DNA of 64,000 bases from Pelagicoccus sp. SDUM812002 (GCF_031127835.1 NZ_JARXHX010000004.1:124001-188000); one strand, 5' to 3'; positions 1 to 9,299 are shown, counted from the stretch's first letter. Notes: generated from the sequence alone by a model not told the origin. A program made the numbers and translations.

Positions 1-1
1 A

Positions 2-904
2 ACCGAATACGATGCTCCATGGTTAGGCAGCACTTCGAATCCGAACGACGCAGACTGGGTAGCTAACAATCCTGACAATACATTCGGCATAGTTGAGGTC
101 GCTAATCCCGGTCTCTTGCCGCGCGAATCGGACAATATAGATATTACAGCTGAGTACTATTATGATGATACTGGCGTCTTTTCTGTATCGGTTTTCCAGA
201 ACAAGATGGAGAACTTCATTAGTCGGATCAATCGTGAGCTTACTGCAGCTGATGCGGAAAAGTGGGGGCTGCCGGCGTTCGTCACAGGAGCCGCTATTAC
301 ACAGTCTGACATAGACACTTACGGACTGGAAGACGAAGCCTTGAACGGTGAATTCAACTACCGGTTAGAGATTTCTGAGAACGTAGCTGATGCGACGATC
401 GAAGGCCTCGAAGTGAACTGGAAGCAAGACTTGGATCTCTTTACGGAATTCTTGAGAGGATCCAGCATCTACGCGAACGGTACCTTCCTTTCCACCAATG
501 CAGAAGGTGGTACGGCGGCCTCTGATTTCGATAATAACTTCGATGACTTCGCGAAGAAGACCATCAATTACGGCTACCTTTTCGAACGTGGTCCCGTTGA
601 TATCAAGCTTCGTTGGAACATTCGTGGCGATGAAATCGGCGGTTCGTCTCGCTCCTTCACCTTTGCTGATGGCAGAACCGTCTCCTCGGGTCTCTTCCGC
701 GAAGAGCGCAAGTCGCTGGACTTCGATTTTGGATACAAGTTTAGCGACAGGGCAGCTTTGTTCGTGAACGCCCGTAATCTAAACGAGGCTCCTCACCGTC
801 AGGGGTACTTCCTGGCAAACGCTGCCGGCGAGCGTAAATTTGTCCTTGAGCGTGAAGAGCGTTTCGGCGTCCAATGGACCGTCGGAGTCAAGGGCAAGTT
901 CTAA
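2..904 (+). CDS. TonB-dependent receptor, C-terminal part (5' end outside window)
   Basis: The reading frame is open to the left edge, so only about the last 300 residues are seen. The TTG at 116 is an internal codon, not a start. The visible part has the alternating polar/aromatic pattern of outer-membrane beta strands (for example TAEYYYDDTGVFSVSVFQNK, RLEISENVADATIEGLEVNW) and ends in a C-terminal Phe (VGVKGKF), typical of Bam-assembled barrels. The sequence style is that of the large carbohydrate-specific TonB receptors of Verrucomicrobiota and Proteobacteria. It would import an oligosaccharide or related ligand across the outer membrane. The pectin hydrolases just downstream suggest a pectin-derived ligand; that is inference. 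A strong terminator follows, so it probably ends its own transcript. Confidence 0.85.
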   Translation, partial: TEYDAPWLGSTSNPNDADWVANNPDNTFGIVEVANPGLLPRESDNIDITAEYYYDDTGVFSVSVFQNKMENFISRINRELTAADAEKWGLPAFVTGAAITQSDIDTYGLEDEALNGEFNYRLEISENVADATIEGLEVNWKQDLDLFTEFLRGSSIYANGTFLSTNAEGGTAASDFDNNFDDFAKKTINYGYLFERGPVDIKLRWNIRGDEIGGSSRSFTFADGRTVSSGLFREERKSLDFDFGYKFSDRAALFVNARNLNEAPHRQGYFLANAAGERKFVLEREERFGVQWTVGVKGKF

Positions 905-1244
905 GGCCACGGCATTATACAGGTTGTATACGAGCGATATATTCGATTTTTAGTTTGCAGCGGGAGAGGGGAGTTCCTCTCCCGCTTTTATCTCAGTATT
1001 ATTTTAGAATGACACTGTCGTTTTGTTTTTGGTGTCGGGTTGGCGCTCATGATCGACGAACGAGTCGTCTCGGAGCGCCAATCCAACACCTTAACCTACG
1101 AATATCAATTACTCGGACGGGCAGTTTGGAGATACGGTTTGAAGTATTCGAATTGTGATGATCATCGATGAACCGCTCGGTAAACCTGGTGAAAAGGCGG
1201 GTTTAGCCGCTGTTCTTACGGGTTATGAGAACCTTAGTCTTTAT
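905..1244. other. Intergenic region with terminator and a long imperfect inverted repeat
   Basis: This 340-nt stretch holds the receptor terminator (959-990) and an inverted repeat: left arm 1031-1048, right arm 1073-1090, 18 positions with 16 Watson-Crick pairs, one G-U and one mismatch. The 24-nt loop contains a smaller CGAC/GTCG stem. No T-run follows, so the repeat is not an ordinary terminator. No credible gene was found; short frames here lack coding character. Confidence 0.6.
959..990 (+). terminator. Rho-independent terminator after the TonB receptor gene
   Basis: A perfect 11-bp stem, AGCGGGAGAGG (959-969) paired with CCTCTCCCGCT (976-986), closes a 6-nt loop and is followed by TTTTA. 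It lies 55 nt after the receptor stop codon. Confidence 0.85.
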
Positions 1245-3659
1245 ATGAAACCAGCTATCACACTCTCGATTGGATTAGGCCTAGCCGTCTTAGGCTGCGC
1301 AAAACAAGAGCCGCTCGCCCGAGTGGAAGTGGAAAACTCCACGAAGACGCGCCGCGTCGACGAGGTCGTCGATTTGCGTTTAGTCGACCTCGGTTTGACG
1401 CTGGGAGATCACGCTGCTGAAGGGCTCGAAGCTTTCGTAGGTGACGCGCCCGTCCCAGCCCAAGCGTGGGACAGGAGCGGAGATGGTACGGCTGATACGC
1501 TCAGTGTGCTTTTGGATTTCAAACCCGTCGAGCAGAAGTCTGTGCGAATCGAGCTGGCTTCCGAGAAACCGACTGGTTTCGAGCAACGTACTCAGGCGGA
1601 AATATCCCGTAAAACGGGAGGTCAGTGGGAAGGGCGCGAATACATCGGCGGCCAGTTCGAGAATGTGCAGTCGATGGAGACGCCCCCCGAGCACACGGAC
1701 CACTCGTGGTTCATTCGCTACGAGGGGCCGGGATGGGAAAGTGATAAGGTGGGTTACCGCTTTTACCTAGATTGGAGAAACGGCTTCGACATATTTGGCA
1801 AGCTGACCGATGAGCTGGTTCTTCAGGATGTCGGTCAGGACGGTTTCGATTCTTACCACGAACCAGCCGATTGGGGGATGGATATCTTAAAGGTCGGCCC
1901 GTCCTTGGGATCGGGCGGCTATGGACTTTGGGTCGATGGCAAAGCGGAGCGGATTTCTCAAACTGAAAAGCTCGGTTGCGAGATTTTGGAGAACGGTCCT
2001 GTCCTTAGCCAGTTTCGAGCGACCTACCATGGATGGGAGGGTTCGAACCAACCCAAGATGGATCTTGTAGCTGATTTTTCGATACATGCCGGTAGTCGAT
2101 TGACTTGGGTGCGATTGCGCCCCTCGGACCAAGCTGGCAATCTCTGCGCGGGTCTCGTCAAGCACGAGGGTACAGAGCTTCTCAAGGGGAGCACCGACAT
2201 TACCGGCGAGGCTTTCACTTACCTAGCGACTTGGGGAGCTCAGTCTTTGGATGGTAGCGACCTAGGTATGGCGATTCTTCTGAGGAACAAGGACCTCGAT
2301 CAGTTTGCCGAAGACGAGCATAACGACCTGGCTGTTTTCGAAAAGCGAGTGAAGGGAATTGAGTATGCGTTCCTTGCTGCGTGGTCGAAAGAACCAGGTG
2401 GAATAAAGACTCGAGACGAGTTCGTGGCCTACCTAGAAAAGACGGCCCGGGAGCTTACGATTACTCCAAGGGTTACCGTGTATTCAAGTATGGGTATGTC
2501 TGAAAAGGCAGGACCGTTAGATGCCGAGAAGGCTCTCTATTGGACCAAGCGAATGGGAGACTCTATCTTGAAGCGTCGGGGCGATACATTGTCGTTAGGT
2601 GAGTACGATCCCGAAGCGGAACGTTTCGCGAGATGGACTTACACCACAGGACTCATTTCCAAAGCGGTCCACGACTTGGGCGAGGCCACAGGAGAGCAGA
2701 GCTACTTGGACTGGGCGGAATCAGTCATCTCTTCCTATATCAAAGCAGATGGCGAAGTGGAGACTTATAGTTTTGATAGCTTCAACATCGACCAGATCAA
2801 CTCGGGGAAGATGTTGCTGGAACTTCACGCGGCTACTGGCGAAGAACGCTATCGTATAGCGGCGGACCATCTGCGCAAGCAGCTCGAAGAGCATCCGCGT
2901 ACGAAGAACGGCGCTTTCTGGCACAAGAAGCGCTACCCTTGGCAAGTTTGGCTTGATGGCGTTTACATGGGGATTCCTTTCATGGTGGGTTACGAGCAGG
3001 TTTACAACAACTCTGAGCACGTGGCGGAAGCGGTGCATGAGTTTATTGTATGCGAAGATGAACTACGCGACCCAGAGACTGGCTTGTATTGGCATGCTTG
3101 GGACGAGTCTCGCCAACAGGATTGGGCAGATCCGGAAACGGGGCGCTCAGCTTATTTCTGGGGACGGGGTCTTGGTTGGTTCGCAATGGCTTTGGTGGAT
3201 ACGCTAGAGATGCTTCCAGCAGAATCTGAAGAGGCCGCAGAGTTGCTCCGCATCTTAAATGACTTGGCGCCAGCGTTGGTGAAAGTGCAGGATCCTGAGA
3301 AAGGAGTTTGGTACCAGATACTTGATCGTCCGGACTCTCCTGGAAACTATCCGGAATCCTCGGCGAGCAGCATGTTCACTTACATGCTAGCCAAAGGCGT
3401 CAATCATGGTTGGCTAGATCAGAGCTTTGAAGCGGCAGCGGAAAAAGCGTTCTCGGGAATGTTGAAGGAATTTGTTCGCGTGCATGCGGACGGGACAACG
3501 AGCTTGGACCACCTATGTCGCGTTGCAGGTCTCGGTTTTGGCCGCGACGGAAGCTACGAGTATTACATGAGCGAACCTGTCGTCGCCAACGATCCCAAGG
3601 GGATCGGGCCTTTCTTAATGGCTGGGTTGCAAATCGCGGAGATGCTTGAGGAGAATTAA
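1245..3659 (+). CDS. DUF4861 / GH105 fusion lipoprotein (unsaturated rhamnogalacturonyl hydrolase)
   Basis: The frame opens at a GTG (1155), but the ATG at 1245 begins a clear lipoprotein signal (hydrophobic ITLSIGLGLAVLGC, Cys at the lipobox), giving about 804 aa. Roughly residues 20-400 resemble the DUF4861 domain often found in pectin loci. The C-terminal half (about 430-800) is an (alpha/alpha)6 GH88/GH105 hydrolase: WLDGVYMGIPFM contains the likely catalytic Asp (about residue 571), followed by YFWGRGLGWFAMAL and ESSASSMFTYMLAKG. GH105 enzymes release the unsaturated uronic acid from the non-reducing end of oligosaccharides made by pectin lyases. The lipobox implies a membrane-anchored periplasmic or surface enzyme. 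The next gene, GH28, starts 3 nt after the stop, so the two are co-transcribed. Having DUF4861 and GH105 in one chain is the notable point. Confidence 0.85.
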   Translation: MKPAITLSIGLGLAVLGCAKQEPLARVEVENSTKTRRVDEVVDLRLVDLGLTLGDHAAEGLEAFVGDAPVPAQAWDRSGDGTADTLSVLLDFKPVEQKSVRIELASEKPTGFEQRTQAEISRKTGGQWEGREYIGGQFENVQSMETPPEHTDHSWFIRYEGPGWESDKVGYRFYLDWRNGFDIFGKLTDELVLQDVGQDGFDSYHEPADWGMDILKVGPSLGSGGYGLWVDGKAERISQTEKLGCEILENGPVLSQFRATYHGWEGSNQPKMDLVADFSIHAGSRLTWVRLRPSDQAGNLCAGLVKHEGTELLKGSTDITGEAFTYLATWGAQSLDGSDLGMAILLRNKDLDQFAEDEHNDLAVFEKRVKGIEYAFLAAWSKEPGGIKTRDEFVAYLEKTARELTITPRVTVYSSMGMSEKAGPLDAEKALYWTKRMGDSILKRRGDTLSLGEYDPEAERFARWTYTTGLISKAVHDLGEATGEQSYLDWAESVISSYIKADGEVETYSFDSFNIDQINSGKMLLELHAATGEERYRIAADHLRKQLEEHPRTKNGAFWHKKRYPWQVWLDGVYMGIPFMVGYEQVYNNSEHVAEAVHEFIVCEDELRDPETGLYWHAWDESRQQDWADPETGRSAYFWGRGLGWFAMALVDTLEMLPAESEEAAELLRILNDLAPALVKVQDPEKGVWYQILDRPDSPGNYPESSASSMFTYMLAKGVNHGWLDQSFEAAAEKAFSGMLKEFVRVHADGTTSLDHLCRVAGLGFGRDGSYEYYMSEPVVANDPKGIGPFLMAGLQIAEMLEEN

Positions 3660-3662
3660 CTT

Positions 3663-5096
3663 ATGAGAGGAATGAATATTGGTCAGTTGTTGTTTGGTTG
3701 GGCTTTAGCTCTAGCGGCGATCACTTGCGTCGCTAATGACGATACCGAGCGGCTGCAGGTATCGCAGGACGAAGCTTACGAGTGGCTAGTCGCGGATGAA
3801 ATCCTCGGACGCATTGAAGCACCTACCTTTCCGGATCGGGAATTCGACATACGAGAGTACGGAGCGAAGGAGGGTGTCATGGGTGGCTCTGGCGAGGCGA
3901 TCGGCAAGGCAATCAAAGCCTGCAACAAAGCAGGTGGAGGAAGGGTCGTGGTACCGGCGGGCACATACCATACCGGGCCGATCCACTTGTTGAGTGACGT
4001 CAACTTACACCTCGAGGAAGGCGCGACTTTGAAGTTCAGCACTGTATCGGCGGACTACCTGCCAGCGGTTTTCACCCGTTGGGAAGGCGTGGAGCTCTAC
4101 AATTATTCGCCGTTGGTTTATGCCTTCGAGCAAAAGAATGTCGCGATCACGGGCAAAGGGACGCTCGATGGTCAGGCGACCTTGGAAAACTGGCTGGGGT
4201 GGAACGTCAAGTCGGCTCCCGGAGGCTCCAAGCAAATCCCCGGTCGTAATCGACTTTTTGAATACGGCCGCGACCACGTGCCGGTCGAGGAGCGAGTGTT
4301 CGGCGAGGGAGATTTCTTGCGGCCAAACTTCATCCAGCCGTACCGCTGCGAGAATGTGCTGATCGAGGGTGTCACCGTTATCAACTCGCCGATGTGGGAG
4401 ATCCATCCCGTCCTTTGTCGCAACGTGACGGTTCGCGGCGTCACGGTGGTCAGCCACGGTTCTAACAACGACGGCTGCAATCCCGAAAGCAGTAAGGACG
4501 TGCTGATCGAAGATTGTCATTTCGATACGGGAGATGACTGCATCGCGATTAAGTCTGGACGTAACAACGACGGTCGTCGCGTCAATGTACCGTCCGAGAA
4601 CATAATTGTGCGTAACTGCCGCATGGTTGACGGGCACGGCGGAGTAGTGATCGGCAGCGAGATTTCCGGTGGTGTTCGCAACGTGTTTGTAGAGAACTGC
4701 GAAATGAGCAGCCCCAACCTGGACCGAGCTTTGAGGATCAAGACCAACTCCATCAGAGGCGGCCTCATCGAGAACATCTTCGTTCGTGATGTGGAGGTCG
4801 GGGTAGTGAAAGACTCCGTTATCAAGGTGAACTTCGTTTACGAAGAGGGCGACGCTGGCGATTTCGCCCCCGTCGTTCGCAACGTGGTCGTTCGCCGGCT
4901 CGTTAGCCGGAAAAGCAAGTATCCACTCTACTTCAAAGGGTACGCTCACACGCCTATCAGCGATGTGCATTTGATCGATTGTCAGTTCGAGGGGGCCGAG
5001 AAGCCGAGTGTCCTGCAGTACGTGAAAGGACTTCGCATGGACAATGTACTCATGAACACGGGCTCTAAGACGGATAGGTGGGGGAATCCACTCTGA
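3663..5096 (+). CDS. Glycoside hydrolase family 28 polygalacturonase, secreted
   Basis: 477 aa with an N-terminal signal peptide (about residues 1-25, MNIGQLLFGWALALAAITCVA). It has the right-handed beta-helix pattern of GH28. The family catalytic motifs are visible: SNNDGCNPESS, FDTGDDCIAIKSG (paired Asp), GHGGVVIGSE, and RALRIKTN. GH28 enzymes hydrolyse alpha-1,4 bonds of polygalacturonate or rhamnogalacturonan; exo- versus endo-action cannot be told from sequence. GAGGAG about 10 nt upstream is a plausible ribosome site inside the end of the preceding gene, consistent with translational coupling. It supplies galacturonate or short oligomers to the TRAP transporter and uronate enzymes downstream. 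Confidence 0.92.
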   Translation: MRGMNIGQLLFGWALALAAITCVANDDTERLQVSQDEAYEWLVADEILGRIEAPTFPDREFDIREYGAKEGVMGGSGEAIGKAIKACNKAGGGRVVVPAGTYHTGPIHLLSDVNLHLEEGATLKFSTVSADYLPAVFTRWEGVELYNYSPLVYAFEQKNVAITGKGTLDGQATLENWLGWNVKSAPGGSKQIPGRNRLFEYGRDHVPVEERVFGEGDFLRPNFIQPYRCENVLIEGVTVINSPMWEIHPVLCRNVTVRGVTVVSHGSNNDGCNPESSKDVLIEDCHFDTGDDCIAIKSGRNNDGRRVNVPSENIIVRNCRMVDGHGGVVIGSEISGGVRNVFVENCEMSSPNLDRALRIKTNSIRGGLIENIFVRDVEVGVVKDSVIKVNFVYEEGDAGDFAPVVRNVVVRRLVSRKSKYPLYFKGYAHTPISDVHLIDCQFEGAEKPSVLQYVKGLRMDNVLMNTGSKTDRWGNPL

Positions 5097-5252
5097 CGGG
5101 ATGCTAGGTGCTCTGAGCTCGTTAGCTCCGCAGAGGCCTGAACAGTTTTACGTTGCTTACTAACTCCTGTGTGATTTTCTCCGACCCAATCGAGCTCCTA
5201 TCAAAGCTTGGAAAGCTCTCAAGAATCCCTTTCCCCTTCTAAAAACCTTCTT

Positions 5253-6266
5253 ATGGATAGAAAATCTATCTCCTTCCTCGCTGTTGGGCTCCTGTTAGGA
5301 GTACTCGTCAGTAGCGTGGTCTTTTCCTTTCTTGCTTCCGACCGAGGGGGTGCTGCTAGCGGACGGGTGCTAAAGCTCGCACACGGGCTCGATACGACGC
5401 ATCCAGTTCACGTCGGGATGGTGCACATGAAAGAGCGCCTGGAAGTGCTGTCAGGCGGACGCATGACGATAGACATATACCCAAGCGGCGTGCTCGGTTC
5501 CGAAGTACAGTGTATCGAACAACTCCAAGGCGGGGTACTAGCGATGACCAAGACCTCGACGGCTGCTATGGAAAATTTCATTCCGGAAATGGGCGTTTTC
5601 GGCGTTCCCTATCTCTTCAACGATCATGAGAGTTACTGGGGTGTACTCGATGGAGACATAGGTCGGGACCTCTTGAGCGCGGGAGATTCGCTCGGTTTGC
5701 ATGGGCTATGTTATTATGACTCCGGCAGCCGCAATTTCTACAGCACGGATAAGCCGATTCGCAGCCCTAAGGATTTGGTGGGAATGAAAATCCGCGTGCA
5801 GAACAGCCGCATGGCAATTGCCATGATCGAGGCCATGGGTGGATCGCCAACTCCGATCGCATGGGGTGAACTCTACTCGGCGCTGGCGCAAGGTGTGGTC
5901 GACGGTGCGGAAAACAATCCGCCTAGTTTCGACTCCAGCCGACATTTCGAGGTGAGCAAGTACTTCACTCCGGACGCCCACACGCGGGTGCCGGATTTGC
6001 TGATGATCAGCTACAAGGTTTGGAATTCGCTCAGCCCGCAGGAGCAAGAGTGGCTGCAATCTGCTGCGGATGAATCCTCTGTCTTCCAGCGTGCTCTCTG
6101 GGCGGAAAAGACGGTCGAGTCTCTGGAAAAGGTTCAGGCAGCGGGTGTGGAAATAGTGGACTGCGATCCAGCGGAGTTTCAAGCGGCTTGCGCCCCCATC
6201 GCTGCCACATTGAATGGAACGCCTGTCGAGCCTTGGCTAAACAAGATCAAAGCGGCCCAAGAGTAA
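5253..6266 (+). CDS. dctP: TRAP transporter solute-binding protein, DctP family
   Basis: The ATG at 5253 is preferred over the upstream TTG (5208) because it starts directly at an N-terminal hydrophobic signal or anchor (MDRKSISFLAVGLLLGVLVS); about 337 aa. Family features are clear: LAHGLDTTHPVHVGMVHMKE near the N-terminus, YDSGSRNFY, SPKDLVGMKIRVQ containing the conserved Arg that binds the ligand carboxylate, and AQGVVDGAENNP. It captures an organic acid in the periplasm for the DctQM permease. Its place between pectinases and uronate enzymes suggests galacturonate or another uronate. It is joined to dctQ by a TAATG stop/start overlap. Confidence 0.92.
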   Translation: MDRKSISFLAVGLLLGVLVSSVVFSFLASDRGGAASGRVLKLAHGLDTTHPVHVGMVHMKERLEVLSGGRMTIDIYPSGVLGSEVQCIEQLQGGVLAMTKTSTAAMENFIPEMGVFGVPYLFNDHESYWGVLDGDIGRDLLSAGDSLGLHGLCYYDSGSRNFYSTDKPIRSPKDLVGMKIRVQNSRMAIAMIEAMGGSPTPIAWGELYSALAQGVVDGAENNPPSFDSSRHFEVSKYFTPDAHTRVPDLLMISYKVWNSLSPQEQEWLQSAADESSVFQRALWAEKTVESLEKVQAAGVEIVDCDPAEFQAACAPIAATLNGTPVEPWLNKIKAAQE

Positions 6267-6805
6267 TGAGCGCATCCAATAATCAACTACTGGAAGGTGC
6301 TATCGCTGTTCGTAAGGGGCTGACGAAAGTGCTGCAATGGGTGGTGATCGCCCTCATGGCGTTGCTTGTGTTTGACGTGCTTTGGGGAGTCATTTCGCGT
6401 TATGCTCTGGGGCAGCAAGCGAAGTGGAGCGAAGAGCTCGCCCGTCTGTTATTAGTTTGGGTATCCTTGTTTGGGGCGAGCGTGGCTTTTGGCATGAAGG
6501 CTCACCTGGGCTTGGACTATTTTGCGGGAAAGCTTCACCCCTCCGCAGGAAGGTTGAACGCGGTGGTAGGAGCACTTATAACTTTGGCCTTTGCGGTTCT
6601 CGTCTTCGGAGTGGGAGGCTGGGCTCTTGTCCGAAATACCATGGAATCAGGACAAACCATGGTTGCTTTGCCTATCGCTAAGTGGTGGGAATATGCAGCG
6701 TTGCCAGTTAGTGGCGTCTTTATGGTGATCTTCTTGTTGGAGCATCTCTTCGAGGCTTGTCTTGCTCCGGTCGAAGGCAAAGAAGGAGAGGGGGCTGCCC
6801 GATGA
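6266..6805 (+). CDS. dctQ: TRAP transporter small permease, DctQ
   Basis: Start chosen at the ATG that overlaps the dctP stop (TAATG, 6264-6268); 179 aa. Four hydrophobic segments fit the DctQ fold: VVIALMALLVFDVLWGVISR, LLLVWVSLFGASVAFGM, VVGALITLAFAVLVFGV and YAALPVSGVFMVIFLLEHLF. The motif WSEELARLLLVW before TM2 is characteristic of the family. The small subunit pairs with DctM to form the secondary transporter, normally driven by sodium. The stop overlaps the dctM start by ATGA, which supports tight coupling of the three genes. Confidence 0.92.
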   Translation: MSASNNQLLEGAIAVRKGLTKVLQWVVIALMALLVFDVLWGVISRYALGQQAKWSEELARLLLVWVSLFGASVAFGMKAHLGLDYFAGKLHPSAGRLNAVVGALITLAFAVLVFGVGGWALVRNTMESGQTMVALPIAKWWEYAALPVSGVFMVIFLLEHLFEACLAPVEGKEGEGAAR

Positions 6806-8091
6806 TCGAAGTCATCCTCATCCTTGTATCCGTTTTCGCGGTACTGCTTTTCATGAATGTTCCGATCGCGGTTGCGATCGCTTTGGCGTCTATGTTGGCG
6901 ATGCTTGCTGACGGCCATGACCCGAGTCTCATGGTCGCGTCCAAAATGGCAAACGGCATCGATAGCTTTGCCCTCTTGGCAATCCCGTTTTTCATTTTGT
7001 CAGGCCTCTTGATGGGGAAGGGCGGCATGGCCCGTCGGCTTATGGATTTTGCAGCTGCGCTGATGGGACGTTTTCCAGGCGGTCTTGGTTATGTGAATAC
7101 CTTCACCTGTATGCTGTTTGGCTCGATCTCTGGATCCGCGGCTGCGGCCGTGACTTCGATCGGTGGTTTTATGCTGCCTGAAATGAAGCAAAAGGGCTAC
7201 AACAACGAATTCAGCGTAGCGATCACCACGACTGCTGCGACCACTGGCCTGCTCATTCCTCCGAGCAACATCATGATCGTCTACGCGGTAGCGTCGGGAT
7301 CCGTTTCCATTGCTGCCATGTTCATGGCGGGATTGTTGCCCGGGATCTTGATCGGCCTGTTGCTTATGGTCGTTTGCTACATCGTAGCGACCAAAAATAA
7401 GCTCAAGGCAGGCGATCGCTCGAGTTTCAAAGAAATTCTGGTTTCCTGCAAAAGAGCGATGCTGAGCATGTTGCTCTTAGTGATAGTCATCGGTGGTATT
7501 CTTGGAGGAGTTTTTACTGCGACCGAGGCATCGGCAATCGCAGTTGCCTACTCCTTTCTGCTTTCGGTTGTCGTTTATCGGGAAGTGAAGCTGGCGGACT
7601 TGCCGGACATCTTGTTGCAGTCGGGCGTCACTACCGCGGTTATCATGCTCCTGATTGGGGCGAGCGCCGGCATGTCGTGGATCATGACTATCGCCAACAT
7701 CCCGCAAACGGTCTCGGCTGCGCTGCTCGGAATTTCCGACAATCCGCTAGTGATCATGCTTATGATCAACTTGCTGCTGCTGTTCGTGGGCACTTTCATG
7801 GACATGACGCCAGCTGTTCTGATCTTTACGCCCATATTCCTGCCGATCGCTCGCCAGCTAGGTATCGATGATGTGCAATTCGGCATCATCTTGATCGCAA
7901 ACCTTTGTATCGGGCTTTGCACCCCGCCGGTCGGCACATGCCTGTTTCTCGGCTGTGGAGTGGGTAAGACGACCATCGCGAAGGTTACTCCTTACATGAT
8001 CCCGTTCTTCATCGCCATGTTCGTTGGCTTGATGCTGATCACCTATGTTTCGCAGCTTTCCATGTGGTTGCCTAATCTTCTAGACCTATAG
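6802..8091 (+). CDS. dctM: TRAP transporter large permease, DctM
   Basis: Start ATG overlaps the dctQ stop (ATGA); 429 aa, about a dozen hydrophobic segments. Conserved DctM stretches include PFFILSGLLMGKGGMARRL, GSISGSAAAAVTSIGG, TTGLLIPPSNIMIVYA, FTATEASAIAVAYSF and LCIGLCTPPVGTCLFL. It forms the transport path for the acid delivered by DctP. The regulator gene begins 13 nt later on the same strand. Confidence 0.95.
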   Translation: MIEVILILVSVFAVLLFMNVPIAVAIALASMLAMLADGHDPSLMVASKMANGIDSFALLAIPFFILSGLLMGKGGMARRLMDFAAALMGRFPGGLGYVNTFTCMLFGSISGSAAAAVTSIGGFMLPEMKQKGYNNEFSVAITTTAATTGLLIPPSNIMIVYAVASGSVSIAAMFMAGLLPGILIGLLLMVVCYIVATKNKLKAGDRSSFKEILVSCKRAMLSMLLLVIVIGGILGGVFTATEASAIAVAYSFLLSVVVYREVKLADLPDILLQSGVTTAVIMLLIGASAGMSWIMTIANIPQTVSAALLGISDNPLVIMLMINLLLLFVGTFMDMTPAVLIFTPIFLPIARQLGIDDVQFGIILIANLCIGLCTPPVGTCLFLGCGVGKTTIAKVTPYMIPFFIAMFVGLMLITYVSQLSMWLPNLLDL

Positions 8092-8103
8092 TTCTCGAAA
8101 AAA

Positions 8104-9147
8104 ATGCCTGCTCCCAACGAGGAAGAAAATAACATCCGTTCGGTTGGCGATTTCGCCAAGTATCTGGGCCTTTCGCGCTGGACGGTTTCACGAATCCTCA
8201 ACGGGCACTCGGGAGTTCATGAAGACACGCGGGAGCGAGTCATGTCCGAAATGCATCGGCTCGGCTTCCAGCCGAACATGATGGCCCGCAGCCTAAAGGG
8301 CGCGAAAACGGGCTTGATCGGAGTCTGTTTTCAGGAGATCGAGTCGCCCATCCTCGCCCGAAAAATTTCGTCTCTGCAGGAGAGTCTTCGCTCGAGGGGG
8401 CTCCGAGCAGTTATGGAAATCACCTCTGGTTTGCCGGAGGCGGAGCGAGATATTATCAACCACTTTCTATCCCTTCGGGTTGACGGTGTTATATTGATCG
8501 GATCCGGCCTAGCTCAGGACGATCCGATCTTGGCGCGTCTGGTCCGGGAGTCGGTACCAGTGGTAACCGTCGATTCCTTGAAAGACATCCCTCTTCCCAG
8601 CGTAGACGTCGACCGGCATGCTGCAATGGGCCTAACGCTGAGGCATCTCCAGCAGCGGGGGCATGAATCATTTGCCTTACTCGGCTTGGAGAGCGATCCG
8701 ATTTATGGATCCCGGCGTATCGACGGTCTTAAGGAAGCAGCTCAACGCCTCCGCTTGGATTGGGACAAATCGTTTCTCTCTATCAAGATCGACGATCGCA
8801 GGGACTGGTCTTACGAATACGGATACGACCTCGCTCAAAGTCTGCTCCAACTTGAGAGTCCCCCTAGGGGGGTGATCGCTCTGAACGATCGCGTCGCGAT
8901 TGGTGCCATGAAGGCTATTCGAGAGTGGGGCTACGAAATTCCAACGGATTTCTCGGTAGTTGGATTCGACAACCTTGAAATCGGGCAATGGTGCGAGCCC
9001 ACCCTAACAACTGTTGGTCAGAATGTAGCGGAATTGATCGAAAAGTCGGTTGGACTGATTGAAAAGTTGATCGGAGGACAGGAAAAGCATGAGGTCGGCC
9101 CAGCGATCATGGTGCAGCCGAAGCTGATCGTTAGGGCGTCCAGCTGA
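8104..9147 (+). CDS. LacI-family transcriptional regulator of the uronate locus
   Basis: 347 aa. The N-terminal LacI helix-turn-helix is clear (VGDFAKYLGLSRWTVSRILN, residues about 14-33, followed by the hinge-helix MMARSLKG), then a periplasmic-binding-protein-like effector domain with GVCFQEIESPI, VDGVILIGSG and VVGFDNLEIGQW. It probably controls this locus in response to a uronate or pathway intermediate. It is transcribed with the transporter and precedes a 152-nt gap before the catabolic genes, which may hold its operator; no perfect palindrome was identified there. Confidence 0.9.
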   Translation: MPAPNEEENNIRSVGDFAKYLGLSRWTVSRILNGHSGVHEDTRERVMSEMHRLGFQPNMMARSLKGAKTGLIGVCFQEIESPILARKISSLQESLRSRGLRAVMEITSGLPEAERDIINHFLSLRVDGVILIGSGLAQDDPILARLVRESVPVVTVDSLKDIPLPSVDVDRHAAMGLTLRHLQQRGHESFALLGLESDPIYGSRRIDGLKEAAQRLRLDWDKSFLSIKIDDRRDWSYEYGYDLAQSLLQLESPPRGVIALNDRVAIGAMKAIREWGYEIPTDFSVVGFDNLEIGQWCEPTLTTVGQNVAELIEKSVGLIEKLIGGQEKHEVGPAIMVQPKLIVRASS

Positions 9148-9299
9148 CATTTGAAGAACGAAATGAAATTTAACGCATAACTAATAATTATAAACAAACA
9201 CGAGTGGGATTTGGTTTGATCTTAGAGTCGAAGCTCATTCTTTAGGAGGCGATACGCAGCCGGGAGCGGAACCACCGTGCGGCGGCAGCGGAAATAACG
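9148..9299 (+). promoter_or_regulatory. Leader region before the uronate catabolic genes
   Basis: An AT-rich stretch (9170-9200) suitable for a promoter is followed by a consensus AGGAGG at 9244-9249 that has no start codon at normal spacing; the next gene starts 50 nt later. The GC-rich sequence in between (9256-9290) could fold. No known riboswitch was recognised. Confidence 0.35.

Noticed and set aside
874-1158. 94-codon ORF after the TonB receptor gene
   Set aside because: It overlaps the receptor end, the terminator and the inverted repeat, and its translation has no protein character.
4005-4970. 321-codon ORF antisense to the polygalacturonase
   Set aside because: It is a shadow of the GH28 gene: regular codon structure on the opposite strand, no start signal, no family resemblance.
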